64,000 nucleotides of DNA from Pedobacter sandarakinus (lineage in GTDB: Bacteria; Bacteroidota; Bacteroidia; Sphingobacteriales; Sphingobacteriaceae), in NCBI RefSeq assembly GCF_026240095.1, contig NZ_JAPIVG010000002.1:1-64000 (forward strand), read 5' to 3'. Below the pieces are notes generated by a model, which saw only the letters and a program-made list of their open reading frames with translations, had not been told where the DNA came from and did not search any database. Made by a program: the position numbers and the translations under genes. Every line of letters begins with the position of its first letter. The stretch's first letter is position 1. Shown one piece after another: positions 36,421 to 45,754 of this stretch.

Positions 36421-37299
36421 ATGAAAATCACAATAAGAATTAGTATAGCAATTTTACTGTTTACATCTTGCCGAATTGATCCAGAGTGTCAAAATAGGTA
36501 TTTAAAATACCAAAATATTATAATCTTATCTGATATGTCAAGTAGGCTAGATAATAAGTCACCGAAAGATCTTGCAGAAATTCACAAAATCGTTCAATTT
36601 TTCCAGGACGAATGTGTTAAACCTGGTGAAAAAATTGGTGACCGATCTTCTATTTCTTTTTCAGGATTTTCAGGAGACTTAGTCGCAGCTATTGATCTAG
36701 ACAAATTTAAAACGACTAGTGCAAAGCAACAATTCGTTAATTCCACAGGTCCTTATCAGAATGATGGTTTACAAATGCAAATTGGGTTGTTTGAACAAAA
36801 GGCTAAAAGTTTTTATGCCAATACTAGAAATCAGGGTTTAGATTTGATAAGCATTTTGATAGATAAGATTGATAATGATTTAACAATAAAAGAAAATAAG
36901 TATTTAGCGAATGGGGTGGATACCACTTTTTTCGATTATGAAAACCATGTCTATATATTCACAGATGGTTATTTAGAGTATTTAGATAAAGATGCCAATA
37001 GCCAATTTTATTTTGGTAGACTAGAAATTGAGAAGGTTAGAAAGTCGATTATTGCTACAAATATGGATATAACAAAAGTACTTCAAACCAATAATAAGCT
37101 ATGTCTACCTTCTAATAAAAGCAATAAAAATCATTTTATAAATCTCCATATATACGAAACGCATGAAAGAGATAAGAATGAAAAATCACAAAGCTATAGA
37201 TATCCTAAAGGTCAACGAGACAATGAAATTCTTGAAGCGGTATGGAAGAAGTGGGCTACGGAGAGTGGATTTAAAAGTTTCGAATGGAAAAAATATTAA
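36421..37299 (+). CDS. Lipoprotein with a MIDAS-like motif (292 aa)
   Basis: Signal peptide with lipobox LFTSC (C17). The mature part starts with NIIILSDMSSRLDNKS, whose D-x-S-x-R resembles the first motif of a von Willebrand A domain (DxSxS) with the last Ser replaced. A strand/helix succession follows (HVYIFTDGYLEYLD), supporting a VWA-like fold. It starts 10 bp after the PLD-membrane gene, so the two are an operon and may work together at the envelope. Function unknown. Confidence 0.6.
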   Translation: MKITIRISIAILLFTSCRIDPECQNRYLKYQNIIILSDMSSRLDNKSPKDLAEIHKIVQFFQDECVKPGEKIGDRSSISFSGFSGDLVAAIDLDKFKTTSAKQQFVNSTGPYQNDGLQMQIGLFEQKAKSFYANTRNQGLDLISILIDKIDNDLTIKENKYLANGVDTTFFDYENHVYIFTDGYLEYLDKDANSQFYFGRLEIEKVRKSIIATNMDITKVLQTNNKLCLPSNKSNKNHFINLHIYETHERDKNEKSQSYRYPKGQRDNEILEAVWKKWATESGFKSFEWKKY

Positions 37300-37346
37300 G
37301 TCATCAGAATTATTCTATGAGATTGCTTAGCCTCAATTAGAAACAT

Positions 37347-37553
37347 ATGAAATCCCTATTTTTCCTAATTTATCTATTCAGTTCCAACTGCATCCCACCT
37401 ACCAACGCTTATCTCTGCGATAGCCCCAGCGCAAAGAAATACCATTTCGACTCAAAATGTCGCGGGCTCAATAATTGCAGACAAAAAATCATTAAAACAA
37501 CAGTAGATAAAGCTGTAAAACAAGGTAAAACGATATGCAAATGGGAAGAGTAA
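37347..37553 (+). CDS. Small secreted Cys-containing protein (68 aa)
   Basis: A hydrophobic leader (MKSLFFLIYLFSSN) is followed by YLCDSPSAKKYHFDSKCRG, then LNNCRQKII and a final TICKWEE: four Cys in a compact domain. Small proteins of this kind are found beside nucleases in Bacteroidetes, but I know no assigned role. It overlaps the start of the SNase gene by 19 bp, so the two are probably co-translated. Confidence 0.6.
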   Translation: MKSLFFLIYLFSSNCIPPTNAYLCDSPSAKKYHFDSKCRGLNNCRQKIIKTTVDKAVKQGKTICKWEE

Positions 37554-38059
37554 TCTCACAAGTTTTGCTGACTATGTTCATCTTGAGCTGTAGTGCAGAC
37601 AAAAATTATTTGCCTATTGTTGGAAACACTTTCGAAAACCAAACTTTCATTGCTAAGGTCATCCGTATTATAGATGGCGACACCATGGAAGTGCTTTATG
37701 ACGACACACCCGTAAGAATCAGGCTAGCTCATATTGATTGCCCAGAAAAGAGGGGCAAACAACCATTTGGAAATCATGCTAAGCAAGCCCTATCAGATTT
37801 ATGTTTCAAACAGCTGGTTACGGTACACGGCGAGAAGTACGATCGGTATAGAAGGTTAATAGCAGTAATTATTAATAACAAAAAGCAAATCGTTAATCAA
37901 GAACTAGTCAAGCAGGGGATGGCTTGGCATTTTAAACGTTATTCTACCGCTGTTATTTATGACCAACTTGAGGCGGAGGCCAGAAAAAATAGCGTAGGAT
38001 TGTGGCAAGATCCGAATCCAATACCGCCCTGGGACTGGCGGAAGAATAATACGTTGTAA
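37535..38059 (+). CDS. Thermonuclease-family (SNase) lipoprotein
   Basis: 174 residues. Lipobox ILSC (C19) after a short leader suggests surface or periplasmic anchoring. The SNase fold is clear: IRIIDGDTMEVLYDDTPVRI for the metal-binding first Asp, LAHIDCPEKRGKQPF with the active Asp and Glu, and KYDRYRRLIA with the catalytic Arg. It cuts DNA and RNA with calcium. Overlaps the small Cys protein upstream. An envelope-placed nuclease beside a restriction locus may take part in DNA clearance or nutrient scavenging. Confidence 0.88.
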   Translation: MQMGRVISQVLLTMFILSCSADKNYLPIVGNTFENQTFIAKVIRIIDGDTMEVLYDDTPVRIRLAHIDCPEKRGKQPFGNHAKQALSDLCFKQLVTVHGEKYDRYRRLIAVIINNKKQIVNQELVKQGMAWHFKRYSTAVIYDQLEAEARKNSVGLWQDPNPIPPWDWRKNNTL

Positions 38060-38239
38060 AATACAAAATAGAAGGTGAGGCCATAATTTTACTTGTTACC
38101 TCGTCCGGTGATAAGATACAAAACTTCTTTTTCAGGATGGAAAAAGAGCAATCCTATCCTTTATTTGGGATCTTCCAACCATTAAAATTTCCTATTTTAG
38201 TCCGAAATGTTTGATGTAAATATTCATTACAAAATATAA

Positions 38240-40579
38240 ATGAACCAAGCTGTACATAATAAATTAGTTTCCTTTATCTGGTCTATCGCAGATGATTGTT
38301 TAAGAGATGTTTACAACCGAGGCAAATACAGAGATGTGATTTTGCCAATGATCGTACTTCGCAGATTAGATGCTTTACTGGAGCCAACAAAAGAGGCCGT
38401 AATGGAAGAAGTTTCTTTTCAACGTGATGAAGCTGGTTTTACCGAGTGGGATGAAAAGGGCTTAACCGAAGTTACAGGCTATGTATTTTTTAACACTAGC
38501 GAATGGACATTGCAGCGGCTACACAATACTGCCACCAACAACCAACAATTACTTTTAAGCAATTTCGAAGAATATCTAAATGGCTTTAGTCCAAACGTAA
38601 AAGAAATTATAGACAAATTTAAACTGGCCAGCCAAATACGCCACATGGCAGCTAAAGATGTGTTGTTAGATGTGCTCGAAAAATTTACTTCGCTAAATAT
38701 TAACCTAACACCGTTCGAGAAAACCGATGGAGATGGAAGGAAATTGCCTGCACTTTCTAACTTGGGCATGGGCTATGTTTTCGAAGAACTGATCCGTAAG
38801 TTTAACGAAGAGAATAATGAAGAAGCAGGAGAACATTTTACCCCACGTGAGGTAATCGATTTAATGACACATATTATTTTCGACCCGGTTAAAAATAATC
38901 TTCCACCAGTAATGACCATTTACGATCCCGCTTGTGGGAGTGGTGGGATGTTGACCGAATCGCAAAACTTTATCAAAGATGAAGACGGCGAGATCAAAGC
39001 CAAAGGCGATGTGTATTTGTATGGAAAGGAAATAAACGATGAAACCTACGCCATTTGCAAATCAGATATGATGATTAAGGGCAACAACCCCGAAAATATC
39101 CGCGTAGGTTCTACACTTTCTACAGATGAATTTGCAGGAACAACTTTCGACTTCATGTTGTCCAATCCGCCTTATGGCAAAAGTTGGGCAAGTGAGCAAA
39201 AATACATTAAAGATGGCAAAGACATTATCGACAGTCGTTTTCAAATTAAACTAAAAAATTATTGGGGAATTGAAGAAGAAGTGGATGCCACACCACGCTC
39301 AAGCGACGGCCAATTGTTGTTTTTGATGGAAATGGTAAACAAAATGAAACCATTAACCCAAAGTGCTGCAGGCACACGGATTGCATCGGTACACAATGGC
39401 TCCAGTTTGTTTACTGGCGATGCTGGTGGGGGCGAAAGCAATATTCGTAGGTATATTATCGAAAACGATTGGTTAGATGCCATTGTGCAACTACCAAATA
39501 ACCTTTTTTACAATACAGGCATTACCACTTACATCTGGATTTTGAGCAACAACAAAGCCCATGAAAGAAAGGGTAAAGTACAACTGATTGATGCCGGACA
39601 GGCTTTCCGTAAACTCCGCAAAAATTTGGGCAATAAAAACTGCGAATTTTCGCCACAGCACATTAGTGATATTGTTGCGGTTTATAGCCAAATGGAGGTA
39701 AAAAAAGAAGAACAATTGGCTAGCAAACTGTTTGATAACAGCGATTTTGGTTATTACAAAGTCACCATAGAAAGACCAAAACGTTTAAAAGCGCAATTTA
39801 CAGCAGAGCGAATAGCAGATTTACGTTACGATAAAAGCTTACGTGAGGCAATGATTAGCTTGCATGAGCAATATGGAGAAAAGGTATACGAAGATTTAAG
39901 ACCGTTTGCCAAAGACATCGCCAAATGGGCGGATGCTGAAGAGCTAAACTTGAATGCCAAACAACTGGCCATCCTTTGCGATACCAAAATATGGCAAAAA
40001 CAGTTGGATTTGTTAAACTTGGCGCAAGATTTAATTAAAGCCATAGGTGGTGATGAATACAATGATTTTAATGTTTTTAAGAATAAGGTTGAGGAAGAGG
40101 TTAGGAGACTAAAGCTGAAACTTTCTTCATCAGAAAAAAATGCCATACTCAATGCGGTAAGTTGGTATGATGAAACAGCAGAAAAAGTAAAGAAAAGTAT
40201 AGTGAAGCTAAGTGGCGACAAACTGAGCGATTTATTAACTCGTTTAGGTTGCACAGCCGATCAACTGGAAGATTACGGCTATTTTATCACCAACAAAAAA
40301 GGTGAGCATCAAACTTATGAAACCGAAAGCGATTTACGTGATACCGAAAATGTACCCTTAAAAGAAAACATCAACAGCTACTTTTTAAGAGAAGTTAAAC
40401 CTCATGTTGCCGAAGCTTGGATTAACCTAGATGCCACTAAAATTGGTTACGAAATTAGTTTTAACAAATATTTCTATCGCCATAAACCTTTAAGAAGTAT
40501 CGAAGAAGTAACAGCTGATATTTTAGCATTAGAAAATGAGAGTGATGGTTTAATTCGTGAAATTTTAAACCTAGCCTAA
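38240..40579 (+). CDS. hsdM: Type I restriction-modification DNA methyltransferase
   Basis: 779 residues, longer than the classical HsdM (about 530) by a helical C-terminal extension. The N-terminal HsdM_N domain (WSIADDCLRDVYNRGKY) is followed by the N6-adenine methylase core with DPACGSGGM (AdoMet site) and NPPYG (catalytic). GEHFTPREVIDLM precedes them as in other type I M subunits. Protects host sites and is needed for restriction. First gene of the locus; the next starts one base after its stop. Confidence 0.95.
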   Translation: MNQAVHNKLVSFIWSIADDCLRDVYNRGKYRDVILPMIVLRRLDALLEPTKEAVMEEVSFQRDEAGFTEWDEKGLTEVTGYVFFNTSEWTLQRLHNTATNNQQLLLSNFEEYLNGFSPNVKEIIDKFKLASQIRHMAAKDVLLDVLEKFTSLNINLTPFEKTDGDGRKLPALSNLGMGYVFEELIRKFNEENNEEAGEHFTPREVIDLMTHIIFDPVKNNLPPVMTIYDPACGSGGMLTESQNFIKDEDGEIKAKGDVYLYGKEINDETYAICKSDMMIKGNNPENIRVGSTLSTDEFAGTTFDFMLSNPPYGKSWASEQKYIKDGKDIIDSRFQIKLKNYWGIEEEVDATPRSSDGQLLFLMEMVNKMKPLTQSAAGTRIASVHNGSSLFTGDAGGGESNIRRYIIENDWLDAIVQLPNNLFYNTGITTYIWILSNNKAHERKGKVQLIDAGQAFRKLRKNLGNKNCEFSPQHISDIVAVYSQMEVKKEEQLASKLFDNSDFGYYKVTIERPKRLKAQFTAERIADLRYDKSLREAMISLHEQYGEKVYEDLRPFAKDIAKWADAEELNLNAKQLAILCDTKIWQKQLDLLNLAQDLIKAIGGDEYNDFNVFKNKVEEEVRRLKLKLSSSEKNAILNAVSWYDETAEKVKKSIVKLSGDKLSDLLTRLGCTADQLEDYGYFITNKKGEHQTYETESDLRDTENVPLKENINSYFLREVKPHVAEAWINLDATKIGYEISFNKYFYRHKPLRSIEEVTADILALENESDGLIREILNLA

Positions 40580-40580
40580 T

Positions 40581-41600
40581 ATGAGTTCGGAATTAATTTT
40601 ATACCAAACTGAAGATGGACAAACCAAAATACAAACCCGTTTAGAAAACGAAACCGTTTGGCTTACCCAAGCTCAAATGGCAGAGCTATTTGGCAAGGGT
40701 AGAACTACTATAACTGAACATATTGGCAATATTTTTAAAGAAGGAGAATTGGATAAAGAATTGGTAAGTCGGAAATTCCGACATACCACTTCACACGGTG
40801 CAATTGCAGATAAAACCCAAGAAGTTGAAACAACTTACTACAATCTCGATGTAATTATCTCGGTAGGTTATCGGGTAAAAAGTTTGCAGGGCACCAAGTT
40901 TAGGCAATGGGCAACCGCTAGGTTACGCGAATATTTGGTGAAGGGTTTTACCATGAATGACGATTTGCTGAAACAAGCAGGTGGTGGCGATTATTTCGAG
41001 GAGTTATTGGCTCGCATTAGAGACATACGTTCTTCTGAAAAAGTATTTTGGCGCAAAGTATTGGATGTGTATGCAACCAGTATAGATTACGACCCACATA
41101 CCGAAACCTCGCAAACCTTTTTTAAAACCATACAAAACAAAATGCATTGGGCAGCACATGGGCAAACTGCTGCCGAAGTAGTGTATAGCCGCATAGATGC
41201 CGCGAAACCTTTTTTAGGTTTAACCAACTTTAAAGGCGCACAACCTACCCAGCAAGAAATTGCCATTGCCAAAAATTATTTAAATGAGCAAGAATTGAAT
41301 GTATTAAACCGTATGGTAACTGCCTATTTAGAGGTAGCAGAATTACAAGCCTTAAACCGCAAACCCATGCACATGCAAGATTGGCTGCACCGTGTAGACG
41401 ACTTTTTACAAATGACCGGCAATGATATTTTAACTCATGCTGGAACCGTTAGCCACCAACAAGCTTTAAACAAAGCCAAAGAGGAATACAACAATTACAA
41501 GGAAAGCCTAAAAAATGAGCTCTCTAAAGTAGAAAAAGATTTTGTGCAACATTTAGAGCAAAGCACTAAACAGCTTAAAAAGAAAAACAATGGAAATTAA
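40581..41600 (+). CDS. RhuM family protein
   Basis: 339 residues. The N-terminus has a helix-turn-helix (WLTQAQMAELFGKGRTTITE) and continues with the RhuM core YYNLDVIISVGYRVKS and GTKFRQWATARLREYL. The C-terminus is a charged coiled coil (KEEYNNYKESLKNELSKVEK). RhuM was named for a Salmonella virulence-island gene, but most copies lie inside type I restriction loci. It is squeezed between hsdM (one base) and hsdS (11-base overlap), so it is co-translated with them. Function unresolved. Confidence 0.92.
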   Translation: MSSELILYQTEDGQTKIQTRLENETVWLTQAQMAELFGKGRTTITEHIGNIFKEGELDKELVSRKFRHTTSHGAIADKTQEVETTYYNLDVIISVGYRVKSLQGTKFRQWATARLREYLVKGFTMNDDLLKQAGGGDYFEELLARIRDIRSSEKVFWRKVLDVYATSIDYDPHTETSQTFFKTIQNKMHWAAHGQTAAEVVYSRIDAAKPFLGLTNFKGAQPTQQEIAIAKNYLNEQELNVLNRMVTAYLEVAELQALNRKPMHMQDWLHRVDDFLQMTGNDILTHAGTVSHQQALNKAKEEYNNYKESLKNELSKVEKDFVQHLEQSTKQLKKKNNGN

Positions 41601-42822
41601 GCTGAAGAAATACGATGCCTACAAAAATTCTGGAGTAGAATGGTTAGGGGAGATACCGGAGCATTGGGAGGTTACAAGTATTAAAAAGGTAGGTCTAGTT
41701 AAAAATGGTGCTACACCATCATCTTCAAATTTAAAATATTGGGATGGAGACATTGTATGGGTAACACCTACTGATATCAATAATCTGGTTACAATAGTTA
41801 ATTCTGAGCGAAAAATCAGTACTCTTGGCTATCAAAGCTGCGGAACAACTCTTATCCCCAAGGGTTCTATTGTCTTGACTACTAGAGCTCCGATTGGAAA
41901 AGTTGTCATTGCTGGTGTTAATCTTTGTACAAATCAAGGTTGTAAATCAATAATCGCAAATAATCAAACTAATAGTAAGTTTTTGTATTACCTATTTTCG
42001 ATAAATTCTAAAATTTTAAATGGTCTTGGCACTGGTACTACGTTTTTAGAATTGAGTAATAAAGAGCTGAAAAATTTTAATTTACCTAATCCACCCTTAA
42101 AAGAACAAACCGCAATTGCCAAATTTTTGGATAATAAAACAGCAAAAATAGACCAAGCCATAACCATTAAACAAAAACAAATCGGTTTATTAAAAGAACG
42201 CAGGCAAATTTTAATTCATAAAGCAGTTACCCAAGGCATTAACCCAAATGTAAAATTAAAAGATAGTGGCGTAGAATGGATTGGAGAAATACCTGAGCAT
42301 TGGGAGGTGAAGAGGTTGAAGCATGTTGTGAAAATAAATAATGGATCAGATTATAAGCATATTCAAAGTGAAAGTGGATATCCTGTAATTGGATCTGGGG
42401 GTATATTTGCTTATGCAACAGAGTTTATGTATGATGGTGAAGTTCTTTTCTTAGGCAGAAAAGGAACAATTGATAAGCCTTTGTATTTTAAAGGTAAGTT
42501 TTGGGCCGTGGACACAATGTTTTATGCACAGGCAAAATATAAGAATTCAGTTAGGTTTTTGCATTATTTAGCAACCACAATACCGTTTAAGTTCTACAGT
42601 ACAGCAACAGCTTTACCAAGTATGACTCAAAGTGATTTAAATAATCATCCAATAGTTATCCCAAATGTTAATGAGCAGAATTTAATAGTTAAATATTTAG
42701 AAGATTTTAGTCTTAAAATTGACACCGCTATTTCTCTAAAAGAAAAAGAGATAGAGAAATTAAAAGAATATAAGGCAAGTTTAATAAACAGTGTGGTAAC
42801 AGGTAAGGTTAAAATAAGTTAA
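41590..42822 (+). CDS. hsdS: Type I restriction specificity subunit
   Basis: 410 residues with the usual two target-recognition halves, each opened by nearly the same phrase: SGVEWLGEIPEHWEV near residue 13 and SGVEWIGEIPEHWEV near residue 224. Each half ends in a conserved coiled-coil spacer (KEQTAIAKFLDNKTAKIDQ, and VKYLEDFSLKIDTAISLKEK). Recognises the two parts of a bipartite DNA site. The near-identical half openings allow recombinational domain shuffling. Confidence 0.94.
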   Translation: MEIKLKKYDAYKNSGVEWLGEIPEHWEVTSIKKVGLVKNGATPSSSNLKYWDGDIVWVTPTDINNLVTIVNSERKISTLGYQSCGTTLIPKGSIVLTTRAPIGKVVIAGVNLCTNQGCKSIIANNQTNSKFLYYLFSINSKILNGLGTGTTFLELSNKELKNFNLPNPPLKEQTAIAKFLDNKTAKIDQAITIKQKQIGLLKERRQILIHKAVTQGINPNVKLKDSGVEWIGEIPEHWEVKRLKHVVKINNGSDYKHIQSESGYPVIGSGGIFAYATEFMYDGEVLFLGRKGTIDKPLYFKGKFWAVDTMFYAQAKYKNSVRFLHYLATTIPFKFYSTATALPSMTQSDLNNHPIVIPNVNEQNLIVKYLEDFSLKIDTAISLKEKEIEKLKEYKASLINSVVTGKVKIS

Positions 42823-42837
42823 TTAAAAAATATTAAG

Positions 42838-43155
42838 ATGGAGTTAGAAATTGATGAGTTGTACACTCAATTTGAACAATTAGAAGTAAATGCAGATGAC
42901 GAGGAGTTTGATCCAAATCAACTACAAGATGATTTTTATATTTTGTTAGAAAAAGTTGAAGCATTAAAACATTCCGTTTGGGATGATAATGATTTAGATA
43001 GGTTAGATATGTTAAAAAGTAAAATGGAATCATTTAAAAGTGAACAAAATTTTTATGATGCCGATGATGAACTAAACAGAATGTTTCCTAATAGAGGAGA
43101 TGATGATTTTGATGAGGATAGTACTTCTTATGAAAGCGTGTTTGGCAAGGACTAA
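42838..43155 (+). CDS. Highly acidic small protein (105 aa), possible DNA mimic
   Basis: By my count 34 of 105 residues are Asp or Glu (20 D, 14 E) against 9 Lys/Arg, giving a net charge near -25. Acid runs are spread throughout (NADDEEFD, WDDNDLD, RGDDDFDED) between hydrophobic helices, with no Cys. Lying 15 bp behind hsdS, it could mimic DNA and bind the S/M complex. T7 Ocr (about 117 residues, similarly acidic) does this to type I enzymes; sequence similarity is not claimed. Alternatives are an acidic chaperone or a partner of the DUF262 gene. Confidence 0.5.
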   Translation: MELEIDELYTQFEQLEVNADDEEFDPNQLQDDFYILLEKVEALKHSVWDDNDLDRLDMLKSKMESFKSEQNFYDADDELNRMFPNRGDDDFDEDSTSYESVFGKD

Positions 43156-43224
43156 TAGTGACTGTCTCTGTCATAACAAATAAGTAAAAGTTTGTTATTA
43201 TTATTGTAATAAAAAGTACCATAA

Positions 43225-44619
43225 ATGAATATTGAATTAAGAATTGATAACGATAAAGAAATTCTGTTATCCCCCATTAAAAAAAATAATGAGGCTGCTG
43301 ATGCTAATATATTTGAACTTTTTGATGAAAATAATAAGAGTTGGATGGAGCTAAGGCTTATTAATAATTCATTTGAAATTATAGGCAAAGATATTCTTAT
43401 AATCGATAGTGATGATGATTTGCGAATTAAACTTGATAAACTGGTTCTTGAAGTTATTGAGGCTGAACAGTCAGGTACTGAAAGTACCGAAAGCACCTTA
43501 ACAGAGGAAGCCAGTCCATATAATCCTGATAATATCAAAGTTCACTCTAAGCAATTTAGCATAAAGCTTATAGATGAAATGATTGACAACGGAGATATTG
43601 ACTTTACACCTGATTATCAAAGGAATTTTGTTTGGAACAGTCTTCAAAAATCGAGATTGATAGAATCCATCCTTTTAAGAATTCCATTACCAATGTTTTA
43701 CTTTTCTGAGGATGAAGACGGGAAAATATCTGTTGTTGATGGATTACAAAGGCTCACTACCATAAAAGAATTTATGGATAATAAGTTTCCTTTGAAAAAT
43801 TTGGAATATTTGAAGGACAGCTGTGAAGGTAAATATTATACAGCTAAAGAAAAAAATGGCGAATTAAATGGAAAGCCATGTATTGACGCAAAATATTTAA
43901 GGTGGTTTAATATGACCCAATTTTCTGTTAATGTGATTGACCCTAATTCTCCTCCAAAAGTTAAATATGATATTTTCAGGAGGATTAATACTGGTGGTAA
44001 ACCGCTGAACAATCAAGAAATTAGAAATAGTTTGGCCGGTAGAGGTCTTAGAGATACGGTTAAAGAAATGGTTAGCCTAAAGGAATTTAAAGTAGCAACA
44101 GATTATAGCATAAAACCTACTAGGATGGACGATCAAGAAGTTGCGCTAAGATTTGTTCTTTTTTATAATCTACATTCTGAAGATCCAACTATTAATAATT
44201 ATTCTGGATATATGGATTCATCTTTAGATGATCTTACCGAAAATTTATCAAAAACTAGAAATACAGATTTGGAAAAATATGTTCGTCTATTTTCCAATTC
44301 AATGCAAAATGCAGAATATTTGTTTGGTTCTAGACATGCTTTTAGAAAAGTGATATTACACGATATTAAGCCTAATGCTTACAAGCAACTTATTAACAAG
44401 GCACTATTTGTCTGTTGGTCTGTACTATTAGCTGACTTTGATCCTGAGATTATTAAATCAAAGAACCCTATTAAAGGTTTATTGGAGCCATTAGCTACAA
44501 TAATTGAAAACGACATGAAATTATGGGGTTATCTATCATATGGAACTAACTCTAAAGCTAACTTGCTTTACGTTTTTGCTGAATGTAAAAAACTAATAAA
44601 TCAGCACTTAATTTATTAA
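43225..44619 (+). CDS. DUF262 domain protein (ParB/GmrSD-N like)
   Basis: 464 residues. An N-terminal part of about 95 residues of no known fold precedes a DUF262 domain: DFTPDYQRNFVWNSLQKSRL, IPLPMFYFSE and the key DGLQRLTTI motif (D172-R176). FRRINTGGKPLNNQEIRNS completes it. In GmrSD-like enzymes DUF262 uses nucleotides and is joined to a DUF1524 HNH nuclease; that nuclease is absent here. Next gene starts two bases after the stop. Confidence 0.85.
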   Translation: MNIELRIDNDKEILLSPIKKNNEAADANIFELFDENNKSWMELRLINNSFEIIGKDILIIDSDDDLRIKLDKLVLEVIEAEQSGTESTESTLTEEASPYNPDNIKVHSKQFSIKLIDEMIDNGDIDFTPDYQRNFVWNSLQKSRLIESILLRIPLPMFYFSEDEDGKISVVDGLQRLTTIKEFMDNKFPLKNLEYLKDSCEGKYYTAKEKNGELNGKPCIDAKYLRWFNMTQFSVNVIDPNSPPKVKYDIFRRINTGGKPLNNQEIRNSLAGRGLRDTVKEMVSLKEFKVATDYSIKPTRMDDQEVALRFVLFYNLHSEDPTINNYSGYMDSSLDDLTENLSKTRNTDLEKYVRLFSNSMQNAEYLFGSRHAFRKVILHDIKPNAYKQLINKALFVCWSVLLADFDPEIIKSKNPIKGLLEPLATIIENDMKLWGYLSYGTNSKANLLYVFAECKKLINQHLIY

Positions 44620-44620
44620 A

Positions 44621-45754
44621 ATGAACGCTCTTATAATAAAAAATTTCAAGTGTTTTTATGACGCTTGTATCCCCCTTAATAAGCTTACGATACTTGCTGG
44701 GGCAAACGGAAATGGGAAAAGTACGACTATACAAGCTTTGCTTTATTTACGTAGAACAATAGAACATTGTGCTAAATGGGAAGATGAAAAGTATATTCTT
44801 GATATACCAAATAGTCTAAACGTAGAATTAAATGGTGCGTATTGCTTGGCTCTGGGAAATAGTAATTTTGTCTTACCTAGAGACGCAGCTAGAGATGAGA
44901 TTATTTTAGGGGTAAAAAAAAATGAAAATAATTACAGCATTCGATATGATACTAATGATGGTGAACTTTGGTTAACACCAGTAGAGATAATGGGTAACTC
45001 GGATTATAGTGAGCTTTTTAAACAAGAGTTTTATTATTTAAATGCAGAGAGACTAGGACCTAGAATTACACAGAACATAAAATTTTACGATTTTCCCAAT
45101 ACAGGTTATCAAGGTGAATTCGTTGCCCAACTACTAGGTGATACTAATAATAATTATAAGATTAAAATTGAAGAAGAAAGAAAACACCATTCATCTAAAA
45201 GTCCATATCTTGAGCAACAAGTTAATGCATGGCTTGACGAATTGATGCCTGGTGTTTCAGTTTCTTCGAGTTATAATCCAGATACTCATTCAGCACAAGT
45301 TAGGGTAGATAATTATTTTACTAAAGGAGAACCAACACTCTCAACAAACATAGGATTTGGTATCAGTTATGTTTTACCAATTTTGGTTAGTGGTTTAATT
45401 GCTGTAAGAGGAACTTACTTAATAGTTGAAAACCCTGAGGCACATTTACATCCATCAGCTCAATCTAAAATTGGTAGATTTTTAGCAATGGTAGCTAATA
45501 CTGGAGTAAATGTAATCGTTGAAACCCATAGCGACCATGTTTTAAATGGTATTCAAATATCGGTTGCAAAAAATGAAATTAACGCAGAAGATGTTGTGGT
45601 AAATTTCTTTTCTCAAATAGAAAGTGAAAAGCAGCCACATATAGATAGTATTTTAATTAATAACAGAGGAGAACTTTCTATGTGGCCAAAAGGCTTTTTT
45701 GATCAGAGTCAAAGAGATTTTGCTGAACTTTTTAATTTACGCAAGCATGAGTAA
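44621..45754 (+). CDS. AAA ATPase with DUF3696 domain
   Basis: 377 residues. Walker A is GANGNGKST (K33), the ABC/SMC-like late part is YLIVENPEAHLHPSAQSKIG (Walker B and D-loop) and VIVETHSDHVLNG (H-loop). The C-terminus has GELSMWPKGFFDQSQRDFAE, the mark of DUF3696. It belongs to the OLD-like/RecF-like ATPases often found in anti-phage systems, without a TOPRIM nuclease. Tightly linked to DUF262 (2 bp) and overlapping the next gene by 8 bp, so a three-protein complex is plausible. Confidence 0.87.
   Translation: MNALIIKNFKCFYDACIPLNKLTILAGANGNGKSTTIQALLYLRRTIEHCAKWEDEKYILDIPNSLNVELNGAYCLALGNSNFVLPRDAARDEIILGVKKNENNYSIRYDTNDGELWLTPVEIMGNSDYSELFKQEFYYLNAERLGPRITQNIKFYDFPNTGYQGEFVAQLLGDTNNNYKIKIEEERKHHSSKSPYLEQQVNAWLDELMPGVSVSSSYNPDTHSAQVRVDNYFTKGEPTLSTNIGFGISYVLPILVSGLIAVRGTYLIVENPEAHLHPSAQSKIGRFLAMVANTGVNVIVETHSDHVLNGIQISVAKNEINAEDVVVNFFSQIESEKQPHIDSILINNRGELSMWPKGFFDQSQRDFAELFNLRKHE

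Noticed and set aside
36421-37299. Calling the lipoprotein a true VWA-domain protein
   Set aside because: Only a degenerate DxSxR motif is visible; the last Ser of the MIDAS is replaced, so only a MIDAS-like description is justified.
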